Source of the DNA: Psychrobacter sp. LV10R520-6
GTDB lineage: Bacteria > Pseudomonadota > Gammaproteobacteria > Pseudomonadales > Moraxellaceae
NCBI RefSeq assembly: GCF_900182925.1
Contig: NZ_LT900024.1
Span: 682,001-746,000 of the forward strand
Length of the DNA: 64,000 bases
Direction: 5' to 3'
Of the stretch, positions 19,493-29,650 are shown in pieces. Within the stretch, counting starts at the first letter, position 1, and each line of letters starts with the position of its first letter. A program made the translations under genes and the position numbers. The notes under the pieces are model-generated. The model ran no database searches, was not told the origin of the DNA, and saw only the letters and a program-made list of their open reading frames with translations.

Positions 19493-19714
19493 TAAGAGAT
19501 AACCTTTATGAAGTCAGTCCTAGTATCGAGTCTTTCTGTTTTTCTTTATATCTGTCAGGCTGATTGTCGTTTGTTTATCATCGCAGAAAAGGGCAGTAGC
19601 GTCTAGGGACTATTATTTAAAGTCCTGCTACTCAAAGTCCTATTGCCTAGAGTACTATTAAATCTACCCCAGTCATCAAATCATCACAACACAACAGTAG
19701 GGTTAAAAACCAAA

Positions 19715-22483
19715 CTATATTTCTAAGTTATGGCTTTCTATATCGCCTTCTGTATGGTCCTTTGCATCCTCTCGCTCTTTTCTACTTTTATCTTTTTTTC
19801 TCTTATCCTCTTTTTTCTGTTTTTTAGCTTTGCGCTTGTTTTTGGCTTTTTTCTTAGATTTTTTATCATCAGCATCATCAGAGGTGTCTTGATTGTCATC
19901 CCATAGCGTCAAGCGGCTAAGAACCTTGCCAAACAAGGTTTCTTTGCGGTAGCGCTTTTTCTTAGTCATAGTGTCAATAGGCAACCCGGTCATCAAAGTT
20001 AGGGCTTCACTAAGAGTATTCACACCATAAATATGGAAGCATCCTGCCTCAACGGCATCGATGATGTCATCACGTAGCATCAACTGATTGACGTTGGCCA
20101 TCGGTATGACCACGCCTTGTTGTCCGGTCAATTCTTGCTCACGGCAAGCATCAAAGAAGCCCGCTATTTTTGCATTGATACCGCCAACCGCTTGAACTTC
20201 ACCCAGCTGGTTCATCGAGCCAGTAATGGCAAAAGCTTGATTGATCGGCACGTTTGCTAAGGCTGACAATAACGCGCAAGCTTCGCTAACGGTAGCACTA
20301 TCGCCATCAATATGAGCGTAACTTTGTTCAAATGCTAAAGAGGCGCTAAAATTTAGCGCATGATGCTGGCTAAATAGCGCACGTAAATAGCTGGTCATAA
20401 TCAGCATACCTTTAGCGTGTAAACTGCCGCCTAAATCGACATCGCGCTCAATATCGAGAATATCACCCGCACCTATATTGGGTTGAATCACTGCCGTTAG
20501 ACGCGCTGGCATACCAAACTCACTATCCGCATAGCTGACCACAGTCAAAGCATTGACTTGACCGACCGCTTGACCTTGAGTGTTGATGAGCTGCTGGCCG
20601 TTTTTGAGCTCGTCCCAGTACAGGTCGCGTAAGTAGCCTGAACGCTCATCCATATCGGCAATGGCTTGGGTGACATGGTTGGCATCGACGATATTTTGAT
20701 TATTGAGACGGGCATGACGATTGGATTCGTGTAGCAGCTTAATTAAGCGGTCACTATGTAGGCTTAAGCGGTCTTGGTCTTCCGCTTGCAAACTTAAATG
20801 TTCAAGCAGAGCCGTTTGAGCGCTACTATCAAACGGATAAAGGTTGGCGTAATCGATAATATCGGCCATTTTAGCCACTAGGGCCAGTTCATGCTCGCTG
20901 GTGCGAGTGACGTCATCATGAAAATCAGCGCGTACTTTAAACACCGCATCAAACTCTGGCTCTAGCTCTAACAGCTCATAGTATAAATCCGCTTCCCCTA
21001 ACAAAATCACCTTAATATCAAGTTCTATCGGTGCAGGAGCTAAGGATAAGCTACCTGTTAAAGTCAGCATTTGCTCAAGGCTTGATAGCTTGATTTTGCG
21101 TGATTGTAGCGCACGCTTTAGCCCTTGCCAGGCATAAGGATGCTCAAGTAAATGGCTGGCTTCTAATAATAAATAGCCGCCATTAGCACGATGTAAAGCA
21201 CCAGCACGAATCATACTGACATCGGTGGTGACTGTGCCAAGTTGGGTGATTTGCTCAACATGACCGAGCAAGTTTAAATGGGTGGGTAAGTCTTCAAAGA
21301 TGACAGGTGCACCGTTTTTAGGCGGATGGCTGACCATGACATTGACGGCGTAACGGCTTGGTGTGGTTGCCAATACGGCTGCAATAAACTCTTCATCATC
21401 ACCATTCACAATACGCTCAACGTGGGTAACCATATCGGCAAACATCGCGTCAAGACAATCAACGACAGACGGTAGCCTAGCAAACTGCTCACGAATAGGT
21501 GTGAACAAAGGCTGTAGCGCACGGCGGGCAATATTACGATGCAGTACTTCTATAGCGTCGTTGGCCTCATCTTCTAGCTGTTCTAATTCTATGGTCAGCT
21601 GATTGAGTCGTTTTTGCATATGATTCTTTTGGGCAAAATTATTGAGTTCAGCTTCATAGTCGTTGTTATGTTCAATATTTTTGCTAGAACTTTTCGCTTT
21701 ATCTATGGTTGTTTGAGTGTTTGAGTGCTTATTACTAGCAGCCTTTTTAGCCTCATTATTAACCCAGTCGTCAACCGTATTGTTGCTTTCTGTTGTCAGT
21801 TGACTGGGGTGCACAAAGACCGCTTTATTATCAAATGGGCGAAAGGTCAGCGTCAAGTCATGCTGTTTACCCTCAGCATTTAGCGCCTCGTAAGCGTCAC
21901 TTTCTTTTTGATGGGTATCGTTTTTTATGATTTCAATTTTGCTTTGATATTGATCACTACGAAAGCGCTGAGTTAGCCGTTTTTTGGCCTGTTGCCATAA
22001 GTTATTGACCTGCTGTTGCAACAGCACCGCTTGACCAGCAGGCAGACGCAGGGCCACTGGAGTCCGTGGATCAGTAAAATTGTGCACATAGACCCAATCA
22101 TCAGGTGTCGGCGCGTCTGCGGCACTACGTTGTAGTAGGCGCCTTATAACGGTACGCTTGCCCAGTCCGTTCTCGCCAGCAGCAAACACATGATAGCCGC
22201 TAGCCTTGATATCGAGTGCGGTCTGTAGTGCCTTGAGCGCGCGCTGCTGCCCAAAGCCGATATCTAAATCTGGTGCAGTGCGCGTATCCCTCGGTAGCGT
22301 TTTAGAGTCACTATAGCGTTTGAGCCGATCAGCACTTATTTGGCAGCGTTGGTTCACTTCTACAAATATAGGATCAGGGGTAGGCGGCAAGGTTTGCTCA
22401 GTTTCAGTTAAGTCAACGGTGGAAGCTAGCATATTTTTATAATCTTTTGGGTTTTGAGTCATATATTCAGGGCTTTGAGTCAT
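19715..22483 (-). CDS. Lon-like ATP-dependent protease (LonB/YcbZ type)
   Basis: 922 aa. The N-terminal AAA part has Walker A GENGLGKR at 103-110; a charged insertion at about 215-300 follows. The middle region has the conserved HRANGGYLLLEASHLL segment. The C-terminal S16 peptidase has catalytic S729 (GDSAT) and K772 (GGINAKIAG), 43 residues apart exactly as in Lon. The last about 65 residues are a very lysine-rich low-complexity tail. It resembles E. coli YcbZ/archaeal LonB in lacking the LonA N-terminal substrate domain. The substrate is not known. The gene is monocistronic on the minus strand. Confidence 0.9.
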   Translation of the reverse strand: MTQSPEYMTQNPKDYKNMLASTVDLTETEQTLPPTPDPIFVEVNQRCQISADRLKRYSDSKTLPRDTRTAPDLDIGFGQQRALKALQTALDIKASGYHVFAAGENGLGKRTVIRRLLQRSAADAPTPDDWVYVHNFTDPRTPVALRLPAGQAVLLQQQVNNLWQQAKKRLTQRFRSDQYQSKIEIIKNDTHQKESDAYEALNAEGKQHDLTLTFRPFDNKAVFVHPSQLTTESNNTVDDWVNNEAKKAASNKHSNTQTTIDKAKSSSKNIEHNNDYEAELNNFAQKNHMQKRLNQLTIELEQLEDEANDAIEVLHRNIARRALQPLFTPIREQFARLPSVVDCLDAMFADMVTHVERIVNGDDEEFIAAVLATTPSRYAVNVMVSHPPKNGAPVIFEDLPTHLNLLGHVEQITQLGTVTTDVSMIRAGALHRANGGYLLLEASHLLEHPYAWQGLKRALQSRKIKLSSLEQMLTLTGSLSLAPAPIELDIKVILLGEADLYYELLELEPEFDAVFKVRADFHDDVTRTSEHELALVAKMADIIDYANLYPFDSSAQTALLEHLSLQAEDQDRLSLHSDRLIKLLHESNRHARLNNQNIVDANHVTQAIADMDERSGYLRDLYWDELKNGQQLINTQGQAVGQVNALTVVSYADSEFGMPARLTAVIQPNIGAGDILDIERDVDLGGSLHAKGMLIMTSYLRALFSQHHALNFSASLAFEQSYAHIDGDSATVSEACALLSALANVPINQAFAITGSMNQLGEVQAVGGINAKIAGFFDACREQELTGQQGVVIPMANVNQLMLRDDIIDAVEAGCFHIYGVNTLSEALTLMTGLPIDTMTKKKRYRKETLFGKVLSRLTLWDDNQDTSDDADDKKSKKKAKNKRKAKKQKKEDKRKKDKSRKEREDAKDHTEGDIESHNLEI

Positions 22484-22877
22484 AATAGTATTTGGCTACT
22501 CGGTCAGATTTTCGTACATGGGCATATAGTGAGTCATCAAAAAATTAGGTATAGTAAATAGAATGATTGGTATCAAATAGCATAATTAGTATTAAGGTAA
22601 AAAAGTAAAAATAAACCGTTCATTGTTGGTTTTGAATAGGACTAATAAATAATAAATGACGCCTCTAAGTCGTATTTAAAATATTGTGTTGGTATGTCAA
22701 ATAGAGGATCAAGCACCGTTTAGCATTATAAGTTTAGTACGACAAAAGACGAATAAGTCATTAATAACCACGAAGATAGTATAAGATGGCGGACATTGGC
22801 GCAATCTGCAACTATTCAACGCGCAGTCCTCATGATAAAATAGGCGGTTCACATGCCAAAACGGGATAACTTGTTCT
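22484..22877. other. Intergenic region between divergent lon-like gene and rsmG
   Basis: 394 bases of AT-rich sequence carrying promoters in both directions; no repeat, RNA gene or clear operator seen. Confidence 0.4.
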
Positions 22878-23597
22878 ATGTCAGCATCTGCTAAGTCTTC
22901 TGTCAACTCTACTAACAGGACGAGTCTCTCTAATATTGACCCGACTGGCTTTGTTAAGCTTAGCACGCAGTTGCCGATGCTTGCTGACATATTAGCTCAG
23001 TCAGTGCAAACGTTAGCGCTACCGCTAAGTGACACGCAGCAGCGCACGCTATTGTTGTACTTAGATAAGCTTTTATTATGGAATAAAGCGTATAATTTGA
23101 CCGCTATTACCGATCCCGTAGAGGCGCTAACCAAACATGTCATCGATTGCTTGGCTATTATAGCGCATTTACCAGCTGGGACTTTGTTAGATATCGGTAC
23201 TGGTGCAGGGTTACCTGCAGTAATTATCGGGATTTGTCAGCCTGAACGTCATTGTACGGCTTTAGACAGCAATCAGAAAAAGATACGTTTTATCAAACAG
23301 ATCAGTAGTGAGCTTGGTTTGACCAATGTGCAACCGATTGCTGCTCGGATTGAAGCGCATGACGCTAAGTATGACGTGGTCACTTCTAGAGCCTTTGCCA
23401 GCTTGATAGATTTTGTAGAGGCAGGTCAGCCGCGCTTAGCAGATAATGGTTGCCTGTGTGCGATGAAAGGTAAAGAACCGACTTTTGAGGAGTTACAAGC
23501 GTTGGATCAAAACTGGCAGATTAAAACTATCAAGCTTAATGTACCGCGTTTAGAGGATAGCCGCCATTTGATTGAATTATCCCATAAAAATGTCTAA
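22878..23597 (+). CDS. rsmG: 16S rRNA (guanine-527-N7) methyltransferase
   Basis: 239 aa. It methylates G527 of 16S rRNA using S-adenosylmethionine. The SAM-binding motif is LLDIGTGAGLPAVIIG, followed by HCTALDSNQKKIRFIKQ and the VTSRAFASL segment typical of RsmG. The family is usually about 210 aa; the first 33 residues here are Ser/Thr-rich, and an internal ATG at 22977 (MLADILAQ) would give the normal length. Neither start has a good ribosome site, so the longer form is given tentatively. It is followed by parA, the arrangement seen around the chromosome-partition genes of many bacteria. Confidence 0.95.
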   Translation: MSASAKSSVNSTNRTSLSNIDPTGFVKLSTQLPMLADILAQSVQTLALPLSDTQQRTLLLYLDKLLLWNKAYNLTAITDPVEALTKHVIDCLAIIAHLPAGTLLDIGTGAGLPAVIIGICQPERHCTALDSNQKKIRFIKQISSELGLTNVQPIAARIEAHDAKYDVVTSRAFASLIDFVEAGQPRLADNGCLCAMKGKEPTFEELQALDQNWQIKTIKLNVPRLEDSRHLIELSHKNV

Positions 23598-23801
23598 GCT
23601 ATGGTCACCTTAACGGCCACAAAGCTATTAGTAGTCATAAAGCTATGGTCATTAAAGCTATTAATGTTGTCTATTAAAGGCCATTTTATTAAAGATTAAA
23701 ATTTACGTTGGTGAAATAATAAATTATTCAGAATAAAAAGCGGCTTGAGTTAAAAAGTGAAATAAGTAACGAGCGTTATATTAATTAAATTGAGTGAGTG
23801 T

Positions 23802-24581
23802 ATGGAAATCATAGCAATTGCGAATCAAAAAGGCGGCGTTGGTAAAACCACGACGGCGGTAAACTTGACCGCGAGTTTGGCCGCCAAGCGCAAGCGCGTA
23901 CTACTGATTGACTTAGACCCACAGGGTAACGCCACTACCGGTACCGGTCTTGATAAAAATGACCTTGAGCTGACGGTTACCGATGTGCTACTTGATGGCG
24001 TATCGCTTCAAGACGCTATTGTCAAAAGTCCAGCAGGCTTTGATGTTATTGCTGCTAATCGTGAGCTGGCAGGTATGGACATTACTTTAATGGGTCAAAC
24101 CAATAGCCACGAGCTATTGAAGACGGCTATGGCGGATCTAGTGACTGACCAAGTCAACGGTAAAACAAAGCCTTATGATTATATTATTATGGACTGCGCA
24201 CCAAGTTTGAACTTACTGACTATTAATGCGTTAGTGACCACTGATGGGGTCATTATTCCGATGCAGTGTGAGTATTATGCGCTGGAAGGTCTAGCAGATT
24301 TATCACAGACGATTGAGCGTTTAACGGAGCTGAATCCTAAGCTGTATATACGCGGTGTGGTCAGAACCTTATTTGATGCGCGTAATACCTTAGCCAATGA
24401 TGTATCCGCTGAGCTCGATGCGCATTTTGGCGATATCATGTACAAAACACATATTCCAAGAAATATCCGTTTGGCTGAAGCACCCGCCCATGGTATGCCG
24501 GTATTAGCGTTTGAAAAAAGCTCAAAAGGGGCACAAGCTTATCTAAAGCTAGCTGCTGAGGTCATTAAGCAAAGCCGGTAA
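23802..24581 (+). CDS. parA: Chromosome-partitioning ATPase ParA (Soj)
   Basis: 259 aa from the ATG at 23802, giving the family start MEIIAIANQKGG. It has a deviant Walker A, KGGVGKTT at 10-17, with both lysines, then DLDPQGNATTG and the Walker B-like YIIMDCAPSLN. It acts with ParB bound at parS to separate replication origins. The gene follows rsmG by about 200 bases and precedes parB by 194 bases, longer than usual for a soj-spo0J pair, so parB may also have its own promoter. Confidence 0.95.
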   Translation: MEIIAIANQKGGVGKTTTAVNLTASLAAKRKRVLLIDLDPQGNATTGTGLDKNDLELTVTDVLLDGVSLQDAIVKSPAGFDVIAANRELAGMDITLMGQTNSHELLKTAMADLVTDQVNGKTKPYDYIIMDCAPSLNLLTINALVTTDGVIIPMQCEYYALEGLADLSQTIERLTELNPKLYIRGVVRTLFDARNTLANDVSAELDAHFGDIMYKTHIPRNIRLAEAPAHGMPVLAFEKSSKGAQAYLKLAAEVIKQSR

Positions 24582-24775
24582 TAGTATTTTAAAAACGATA
24601 GATCAAAAACAGTATTCTGTAAAAAATATGCTAAAAATCGGTTAAACAACGATTAAACAATAAATTATTAAACAGCACATGTGTTAATCTTCGCATTTAT
24701 TAATTAATACAGTCACCAATAAGCACTCATTAACAATCATTTGGCTTTTATTTTAGCGTTAGAGGATAGGTAATC

Positions 24776-25927
24776 ATGGCGAAGAAACGAGGGTTGGCTG
24801 CCAATCGAGGTTTAGATGCCTTACTAGGGTCAATCAAAAAAGAAAAGAAAATTACCGCCTCTGCCTTACAAGATGATACGGTTGCGCATGATGACAGCTT
24901 ACCGAATGTGGCCTCAGAGTCAATATCAGAAGTGACCTTGGACGCAAATAAGCCTACTAAAAGCAGTCGCGCAATTTCTCGCGAAAAAGCCAGTGACAAA
25001 TCTTATGAAAAGCTTGCTAAAGAGGCTAGTGGTTCGAGCAGCCGTCCGCCACGATCGGCCCGTAACGGGACTAGGAACCGTAGCAGCGGTATAGACAATA
25101 GCGGCAATGAAGATCAAATAAGCTTAGTGCAAATAGAGGTGACGCGACTGCAAGCTGGTAAATATCAACCGCGCCGCGATATGAGCGAAACGGCTCTTGC
25201 AGAGTTGGCCTCTTCTATTGAACAGCACGGTGTCATGCAACCAATCGTGATTCGTCCCTTGCTAGCAAACGAAGACAAAAGCGCTGCGATCGTTACTCAT
25301 GAAATTATTGCTGGTGAACGCCGCTGGCGTGCCGCAAAAATGGCCGGCAAAACGGTCATCCCAGCGATTGAACGTGCGCTATCCGATGAGCTGGCCATTG
25401 CGCTGGCATTGATCGAGAATATTCAACGTGAAGACTTATCTGTGATTGAGCAAGCCGCAGCATTACAGCGCTTTCATACCGAGTTTGGTATGAGTCATGC
25501 CATGATTGCTGAGGTTGTTGGCAAAGCGCGGACGACGGTATCGAACTTATTACGATTAAATCAGCTACACGATACTGTAAAAGATCATCTGGCGGCTAGT
25601 GCGCTGGATATGGGTCATGCGCGGACTCTGCTAGCGTTATCGTCTGAACAGCAGCCTATCATCGCTCAAAAAATTATTGATGGTAACTTAACCGTCCGTG
25701 AAGCTGAAAAACTGGTCAAATCAATCTTACAACCCGCTCCGAAGGCTAGCCGTACTGAGCAAGCACAGACTCATGATGCTGAGCGTTTAACTCAGCGTCT
25801 GACAGATGTGCTAGGGGCAGAGGTAAAGCTTAAACATAAAAAAGATGGTCAGGGTAGTGTCGAGATATTTTTTCACAATCAAGACGAGTTTGCTGCCTTA
25901 ATCAAATATCTAGAAGCGCAGGTTTAA
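24776..25927 (+). CDS. parB: Chromosome-partitioning CTPase/DNA-binding protein ParB (Spo0J)
   Basis: 383 aa. It begins with the family's AKKRGLAANRGLDALLG, which recruits ParA. A long Ser/Arg-rich linker (about 20-120) makes it larger than usual. The ParB/Spo0J N-terminal domain follows, with LQAGKYQPRRDM and the CTP-binding GERRWRAAKMAG. The helix-turn-helix lies in the segment around GMSHAMIAEVVGKARTTVSNLLRL, and a C-terminal dimerisation domain ends the protein. I did not see a consensus parS (tgttncacgtgaaaca) near it. Confidence 0.95.
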   Translation: MAKKRGLAANRGLDALLGSIKKEKKITASALQDDTVAHDDSLPNVASESISEVTLDANKPTKSSRAISREKASDKSYEKLAKEASGSSSRPPRSARNGTRNRSSGIDNSGNEDQISLVQIEVTRLQAGKYQPRRDMSETALAELASSIEQHGVMQPIVIRPLLANEDKSAAIVTHEIIAGERRWRAAKMAGKTVIPAIERALSDELAIALALIENIQREDLSVIEQAAALQRFHTEFGMSHAMIAEVVGKARTTVSNLLRLNQLHDTVKDHLAASALDMGHARTLLALSSEQQPIIAQKIIDGNLTVREAEKLVKSILQPAPKASRTEQAQTHDAERLTQRLTDVLGAEVKLKHKKDGQGSVEIFFHNQDEFAALIKYLEAQV

Positions 25928-26058
25928 TGTCTATTTGTCCGTCTGCTTTTATTAGCCTAATGTATTACTCACAATAATAAACAAGTCGCCATAACCCTCT
26001 GGGTTTTAAGCGATTTTGTACTATTGTTTTACCAGAATATAAAAGAGAGTAGTTGTTT

Positions 26059-26772
26059 ATGTGGGAGTTGGTAAAAGCGGGCGGATGGCTAATGACGCCT
26101 ATTGTTGTGTGCTCGATAGTTGCTCTGGTTATTATTATTGAGCGTAGCCATACCTTACAGTTCAATAAAGTCGCGCCGGCTAGATTACGCGACCAGCTGA
26201 TTACGCGTTTGCGCGAAAACGGTGATATTGGGCGCACGCAGCTGATGAACGTCAAAGAAAAAACCGCACTGGGTGATATTCTGGCAATCGGTTTGCTCTA
26301 TCGCCAATATGGTCTAGAGTCGATGACCATGCATATGGAGAATCGTGCCAGCGTACAAGTTCATCAGTTAGAAAAGAATATTAATATGCTGGGTACCATA
26401 GGTGCGATTGCGCCGCTGCTAGGATTATTGGGGACGGTACTAGGGATTATATCTTCGTTTTTGGCGATTACCGACGGTGCGATGCAGGATCCAACGTTGC
26501 TGGCAGCCGGTGTGTCACAAGCCTTGATCACCACTGCCGCGGGCATGATTGTAGCGATACCAGCGCTGGTCGCCTATCGCTATTTTCAGCGTCGTATTAT
26601 TGATATTAATGCCCAGTTCGAGACTCAAGCAGGGCTTATGATTCAAGATTTATATGATTATCAGCTATTAGATAATGCTCATAAGCCATCCGTACCTATT
26701 TCCACTCATAATTCAGCATTGTATAGCGATTCAGACGATAGGCGCTTCAGTGACACAGTAGGTCTAGATTAA
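26059..26772 (+). CDS. exbB: ExbB/TolQ/MotA-type proton channel protein
   Basis: 237 aa from the ATG at 26059 (MWELVKAGG), with AGAGAGT upstream. Three membrane helices are visible: residues about 10-30, about 110-135 (GTIGAIAPLLGLLGTVLGII) and about 150-175 (AAGVSQALITTAAGMIVAIPALVAYRYF). The last two contain the conserved G-L-L-G-T-V and T-A-A-G residues lining the channel. With ExbD it harnesses the proton motive force, either for TonB-dependent uptake or, as in other genera with this gene next to msbA/lpxK, for envelope functions. No tonB is adjacent. A repeat copy lies between it and exbD. Confidence 0.92.
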   Translation: MWELVKAGGWLMTPIVVCSIVALVIIIERSHTLQFNKVAPARLRDQLITRLRENGDIGRTQLMNVKEKTALGDILAIGLLYRQYGLESMTMHMENRASVQVHQLEKNINMLGTIGAIAPLLGLLGTVLGIISSFLAITDGAMQDPTLLAAGVSQALITTAAGMIVAIPALVAYRYFQRRIIDINAQFETQAGLMIQDLYDYQLLDNAHKPSVPISTHNSALYSDSDDRRFSDTVGLD

Positions 26773-26840
26773 AATCCGACGGTTACTTTTTAATAGCTGC
26801 CTATTGATGCTGACAGTTGTACTAGACATACCCCATTAGG

Positions 26841-26989
26841 TATAGTCAGTACCAAATAAAATGGATACACATATGATTTCGTATAGCGGGTAAAAAGTTT
26901 TCTAGCTTGCTGTGCGATTGCGGTACTTTTCGAGCCTTCGAAAATTTCTCCCAGCCATAGTGTATTCGTTTTAAAGGCGCTCAACTATA
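26841..26989 (+). repeat. Dispersed intergenic repeat, copy B
   Basis: 149 bp from tatagtcag to ctcaactata. It has the family core (gcttgctgtgcgatt, cttcgaaaatttctcccagc). It splits exbB from exbD and ends 16 bases before the exbD start codon, leaving only the exbD ribosome site GAAGAG outside. Confidence 0.8.
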
Positions 26990-27005
26990 CATTGAAGAGA
27001 CTGCT

Positions 27006-27437
27006 ATGCGCTTTAGAAAACCTACCGTCGAGCCACTTGAAATTAATCTGACCCCAATGATTGATTGCTTGTTGTTTTTGATTATATTCTTGCTGCTTGC
27101 GACTTCGTTTAATCATTTTAGCCGCTTAAATATTATCCTCCCTGAAGCTGAGGGTGTGGCACAAATGGAGCAAAAGGACAGTATTGAGGTGGCTGTGCAA
27201 GAAGATGGCAGCTATCTGGTCAACGGTATTATTCTCGCTAGTAGTAGTGAGGCTGAACTGACCAACATGCTACAGCAAGAGGCGGGCACCAATCGTGACA
27301 TGCTGTTTGTTATTGCCGCAGATGCTAACGCGACTCACCAATCGGTAGTGCGGGTGATGGATATCGCTGGTAAATTGGGGTTTTTAAATCTAAATATCAG
27401 TACAGTGGTACCACTCGGTCAGACTCTACCACAATAA
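27006..27437 (+). CDS. exbD: ExbD/TolR-type biopolymer transport protein
   Basis: 143 aa. A short cytosolic N-terminus, MRFRKPTVEPLEINLTP, is followed by a single membrane helix whose start MIDCLLFLIIFLLLATSF contains the conserved proton-binding Asp of the family (D in PMIDC). A periplasmic domain completes it (residues 45-143). It forms the rotary channel with ExbB. GAAGAG lies six bases before the ATG. Confidence 0.93.
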   Translation: MRFRKPTVEPLEINLTPMIDCLLFLIIFLLLATSFNHFSRLNIILPEAEGVAQMEQKDSIEVAVQEDGSYLVNGIILASSSEAELTNMLQQEAGTNRDMLFVIAADANATHQSVVRVMDIAGKLGFLNLNISTVVPLGQTLPQ

Positions 27438-27685
27438 TTTTCGATTGGGTTTTATGAGCGATTCCGTGATTGAATCGAACTGTTCAAATACCACGTTATT
27501 CCAGCACAGATACCCTTGGTAACAAAATGCTATACTTTATCGCCCATTACTGCGGTTAACTGTCGTATTTAAACCGTTGATCAAAACGTCTTGTATCGCT
27601 GTTTTATACGCATGCTACTGACGTTATATACCGCCACGCTCTAAGTGTGAAAAACTCACGTATTTATATCCGAATTGAGGCTTTT

Positions 27686-29473
27686 ATGAGCCAAGCTCGT
27701 CAATCTGACTCTACAAAGACTTCTGTTAAAAAAACACCAGCACCGCCACTTAGTCCACCTAAGCACAAGACCTTATTGCGTTTACTGAGCTATCTAAAGC
27801 CATACTGGTGGGCGCTGATGCTAACCGTTGTCGGTTTTGCCATCAATGCGGGAACCGAGATTTGGATTGCTAAATTATTGCAATATATCACTGACGCTAT
27901 CAACCAAAACAACCAAAGCAAGCAAGATTTATTTCCATTCATTATTATTGCGCTATTCTTTGTGCGCGGTGTGGGTAGCTTTTTGGGTAACTACTATACG
28001 GCCTTAGTATCGCGGAATCTGGTTTATGAGCTGCGGGTGCAGGTATTTAATAAACTACTGCGCTTACCGAGTTCGTTCTATTTAGCCAACCCAGCAGGTA
28101 CGATATCTTCTAAGCTTATCTTTGATGTGGAGCAGGTGACTGCTGCCAGTACGGACTCGTTGAAGACCTTACTGCGTGATGGTCTAACGGTCTTAGCTTT
28201 GATGGGCTTTTTGCTTTATAGCAATTGGCGTTTGACCTTAATTTTATTTTTAGTGTTACCGCCAATATTATGGCTGATTCGTATTGCCTCTAGGCGTTAT
28301 CTTAAACTGTCAAAGGGCATCCAAGAAACTATGGGTGATGTCAGTCACATCACTAATGAGGTGATTGGCGGTTATCAGGTGGTCAAAAATTATGGCGGGC
28401 AAGCTTATGAAGCGAAGCGTTTTGACGCTACTTCAAAAAAGAACCTACGCCAGGGCATGAAGGTAGTCGTTACTAACAGCATTAATACGCCAGCGGTACA
28501 GCTATTGATGGCAATTGCAATGGCCGTAGTCGTGTGGCTTGCGCTACGTCCTGCAGTCATTGATAATATCTCAGCGGGTGAGTTTATCTCTTATATTGCG
28601 GCGGCGGGTTTGCTCAGTAAGCCGGTGCGCTCGTTGACGGATGTCAACCAAAAATTGCAAAAAGGTATTGCTGCTGGTGAGTCTATATTCGCGCTCATCG
28701 ATGAGCCTGAAGAAGAGGACACAGGGAAGCTTAATCCGGCCCTATCAGGCGCGATTCATTTGGAGAATGTCAGCTTGGTCTACCCAGACTCGACTGTGGC
28801 CTTACAAAACTTTAACTTAGACATACGGGCAGGCGAAACCGTCGCGTTGGTTGGTCGTAGTGGTGCAGGTAAGTCGTCTTTAGTGAACTTACTAACGCGC
28901 ACCCTGACGACTTCTTCAGGGAAAATTACGATGGACGGTATGCCGATTGAGGACATTACTTTAGAGAGTTTGCGTTCGCAGATTGCGATGGTCAATCAGC
29001 AAGTGGTACTGTTTAATACCACCGTATTTAATAATATTGCTTATGGCGGCCTAGCGCAAAAAACACAGGCTGAAGTTGAGCTTGCAGCTAAAGATGCCTT
29101 TGCTCATGACTTCATTATGAAAATGCCGCACGGCTATCAGAGTGAGATTGGGGCTGAAGGTTTGCAATTATCTGGCGGACAGCGTCAGCGTTTATCTATC
29201 GCTCGTGCTCTCCTAAAAGACGCGCCCATTTTAATATTGGATGAAGCCACCAGCGCGCTTGATAATGAGTCGGAATATTTCATCCAGCAAGCACTCGATA
29301 ATGTCATGAAAAATCGCACGACCCTAGTCATTGCTCATCGCTTAACCACTATTGAATCCGCCGACCGCATCGCAGTGATGAATGGCGGCCAGATTGTCGA
29401 GATTGGTACCCATAGCGAACTGATGCAAAAGCAAGGTCATTACGCGCAGATGTATGAAAGAGATTTTGAGTAG
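27686..29473 (+). CDS. msbA: Lipid A export ATP-binding/permease protein
   Basis: 595 aa from the ATG at 27686, with GAGG six bases upstream; a GTG further up at 27647 is less likely. It is a fused half-transporter: six membrane helices (about 45-330) then an ABC domain with Walker A GRSGAGKSS, signature LSGGQRQR, Walker B ILILDEATSALD and H-loop IAHRLTT. It flips lipid A-core across the inner membrane. The order exbB-exbD-msbA-lpxK-kdsB supports this over other exporters of the same family. Confidence 0.95.
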   Translation: MSQARQSDSTKTSVKKTPAPPLSPPKHKTLLRLLSYLKPYWWALMLTVVGFAINAGTEIWIAKLLQYITDAINQNNQSKQDLFPFIIIALFFVRGVGSFLGNYYTALVSRNLVYELRVQVFNKLLRLPSSFYLANPAGTISSKLIFDVEQVTAASTDSLKTLLRDGLTVLALMGFLLYSNWRLTLILFLVLPPILWLIRIASRRYLKLSKGIQETMGDVSHITNEVIGGYQVVKNYGGQAYEAKRFDATSKKNLRQGMKVVVTNSINTPAVQLLMAIAMAVVVWLALRPAVIDNISAGEFISYIAAAGLLSKPVRSLTDVNQKLQKGIAAGESIFALIDEPEEEDTGKLNPALSGAIHLENVSLVYPDSTVALQNFNLDIRAGETVALVGRSGAGKSSLVNLLTRTLTTSSGKITMDGMPIEDITLESLRSQIAMVNQQVVLFNTTVFNNIAYGGLAQKTQAEVELAAKDAFAHDFIMKMPHGYQSEIGAEGLQLSGGQRQRLSIARALLKDAPILILDEATSALDNESEYFIQQALDNVMKNRTTLVIAHRLTTIESADRIAVMNGGQIVEIGTHSELMQKQGHYAQMYERDFE

Positions 29474-29650
29474 CTTTTTGCTTTTGATAAAACGATTGAA
29501 TAGCCAGTTATTAAAAGATTGTTAAGTAATAAACAGTCTTTTAAACGTCAGATAATTTAAAAGCTGCTAAGTAAAGACGCGTGGTCAAATTTCTAATAAA
29601 TGACAGTACGATAATCCATAATTAAGCAATGATAGGTGAAGTGGTAGCCC

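Noticed and set aside
22709..22990. 93-aa minus-strand ORF overlapping the rsmG start
   Set aside because: Overlaps the 5' part of rsmG, no motif, no ribosome site.
23598..26058. parS sites near parAB
   Set aside because: No tgttncacgtgaaaca-like sequence was seen in the gaps or genes by eye.
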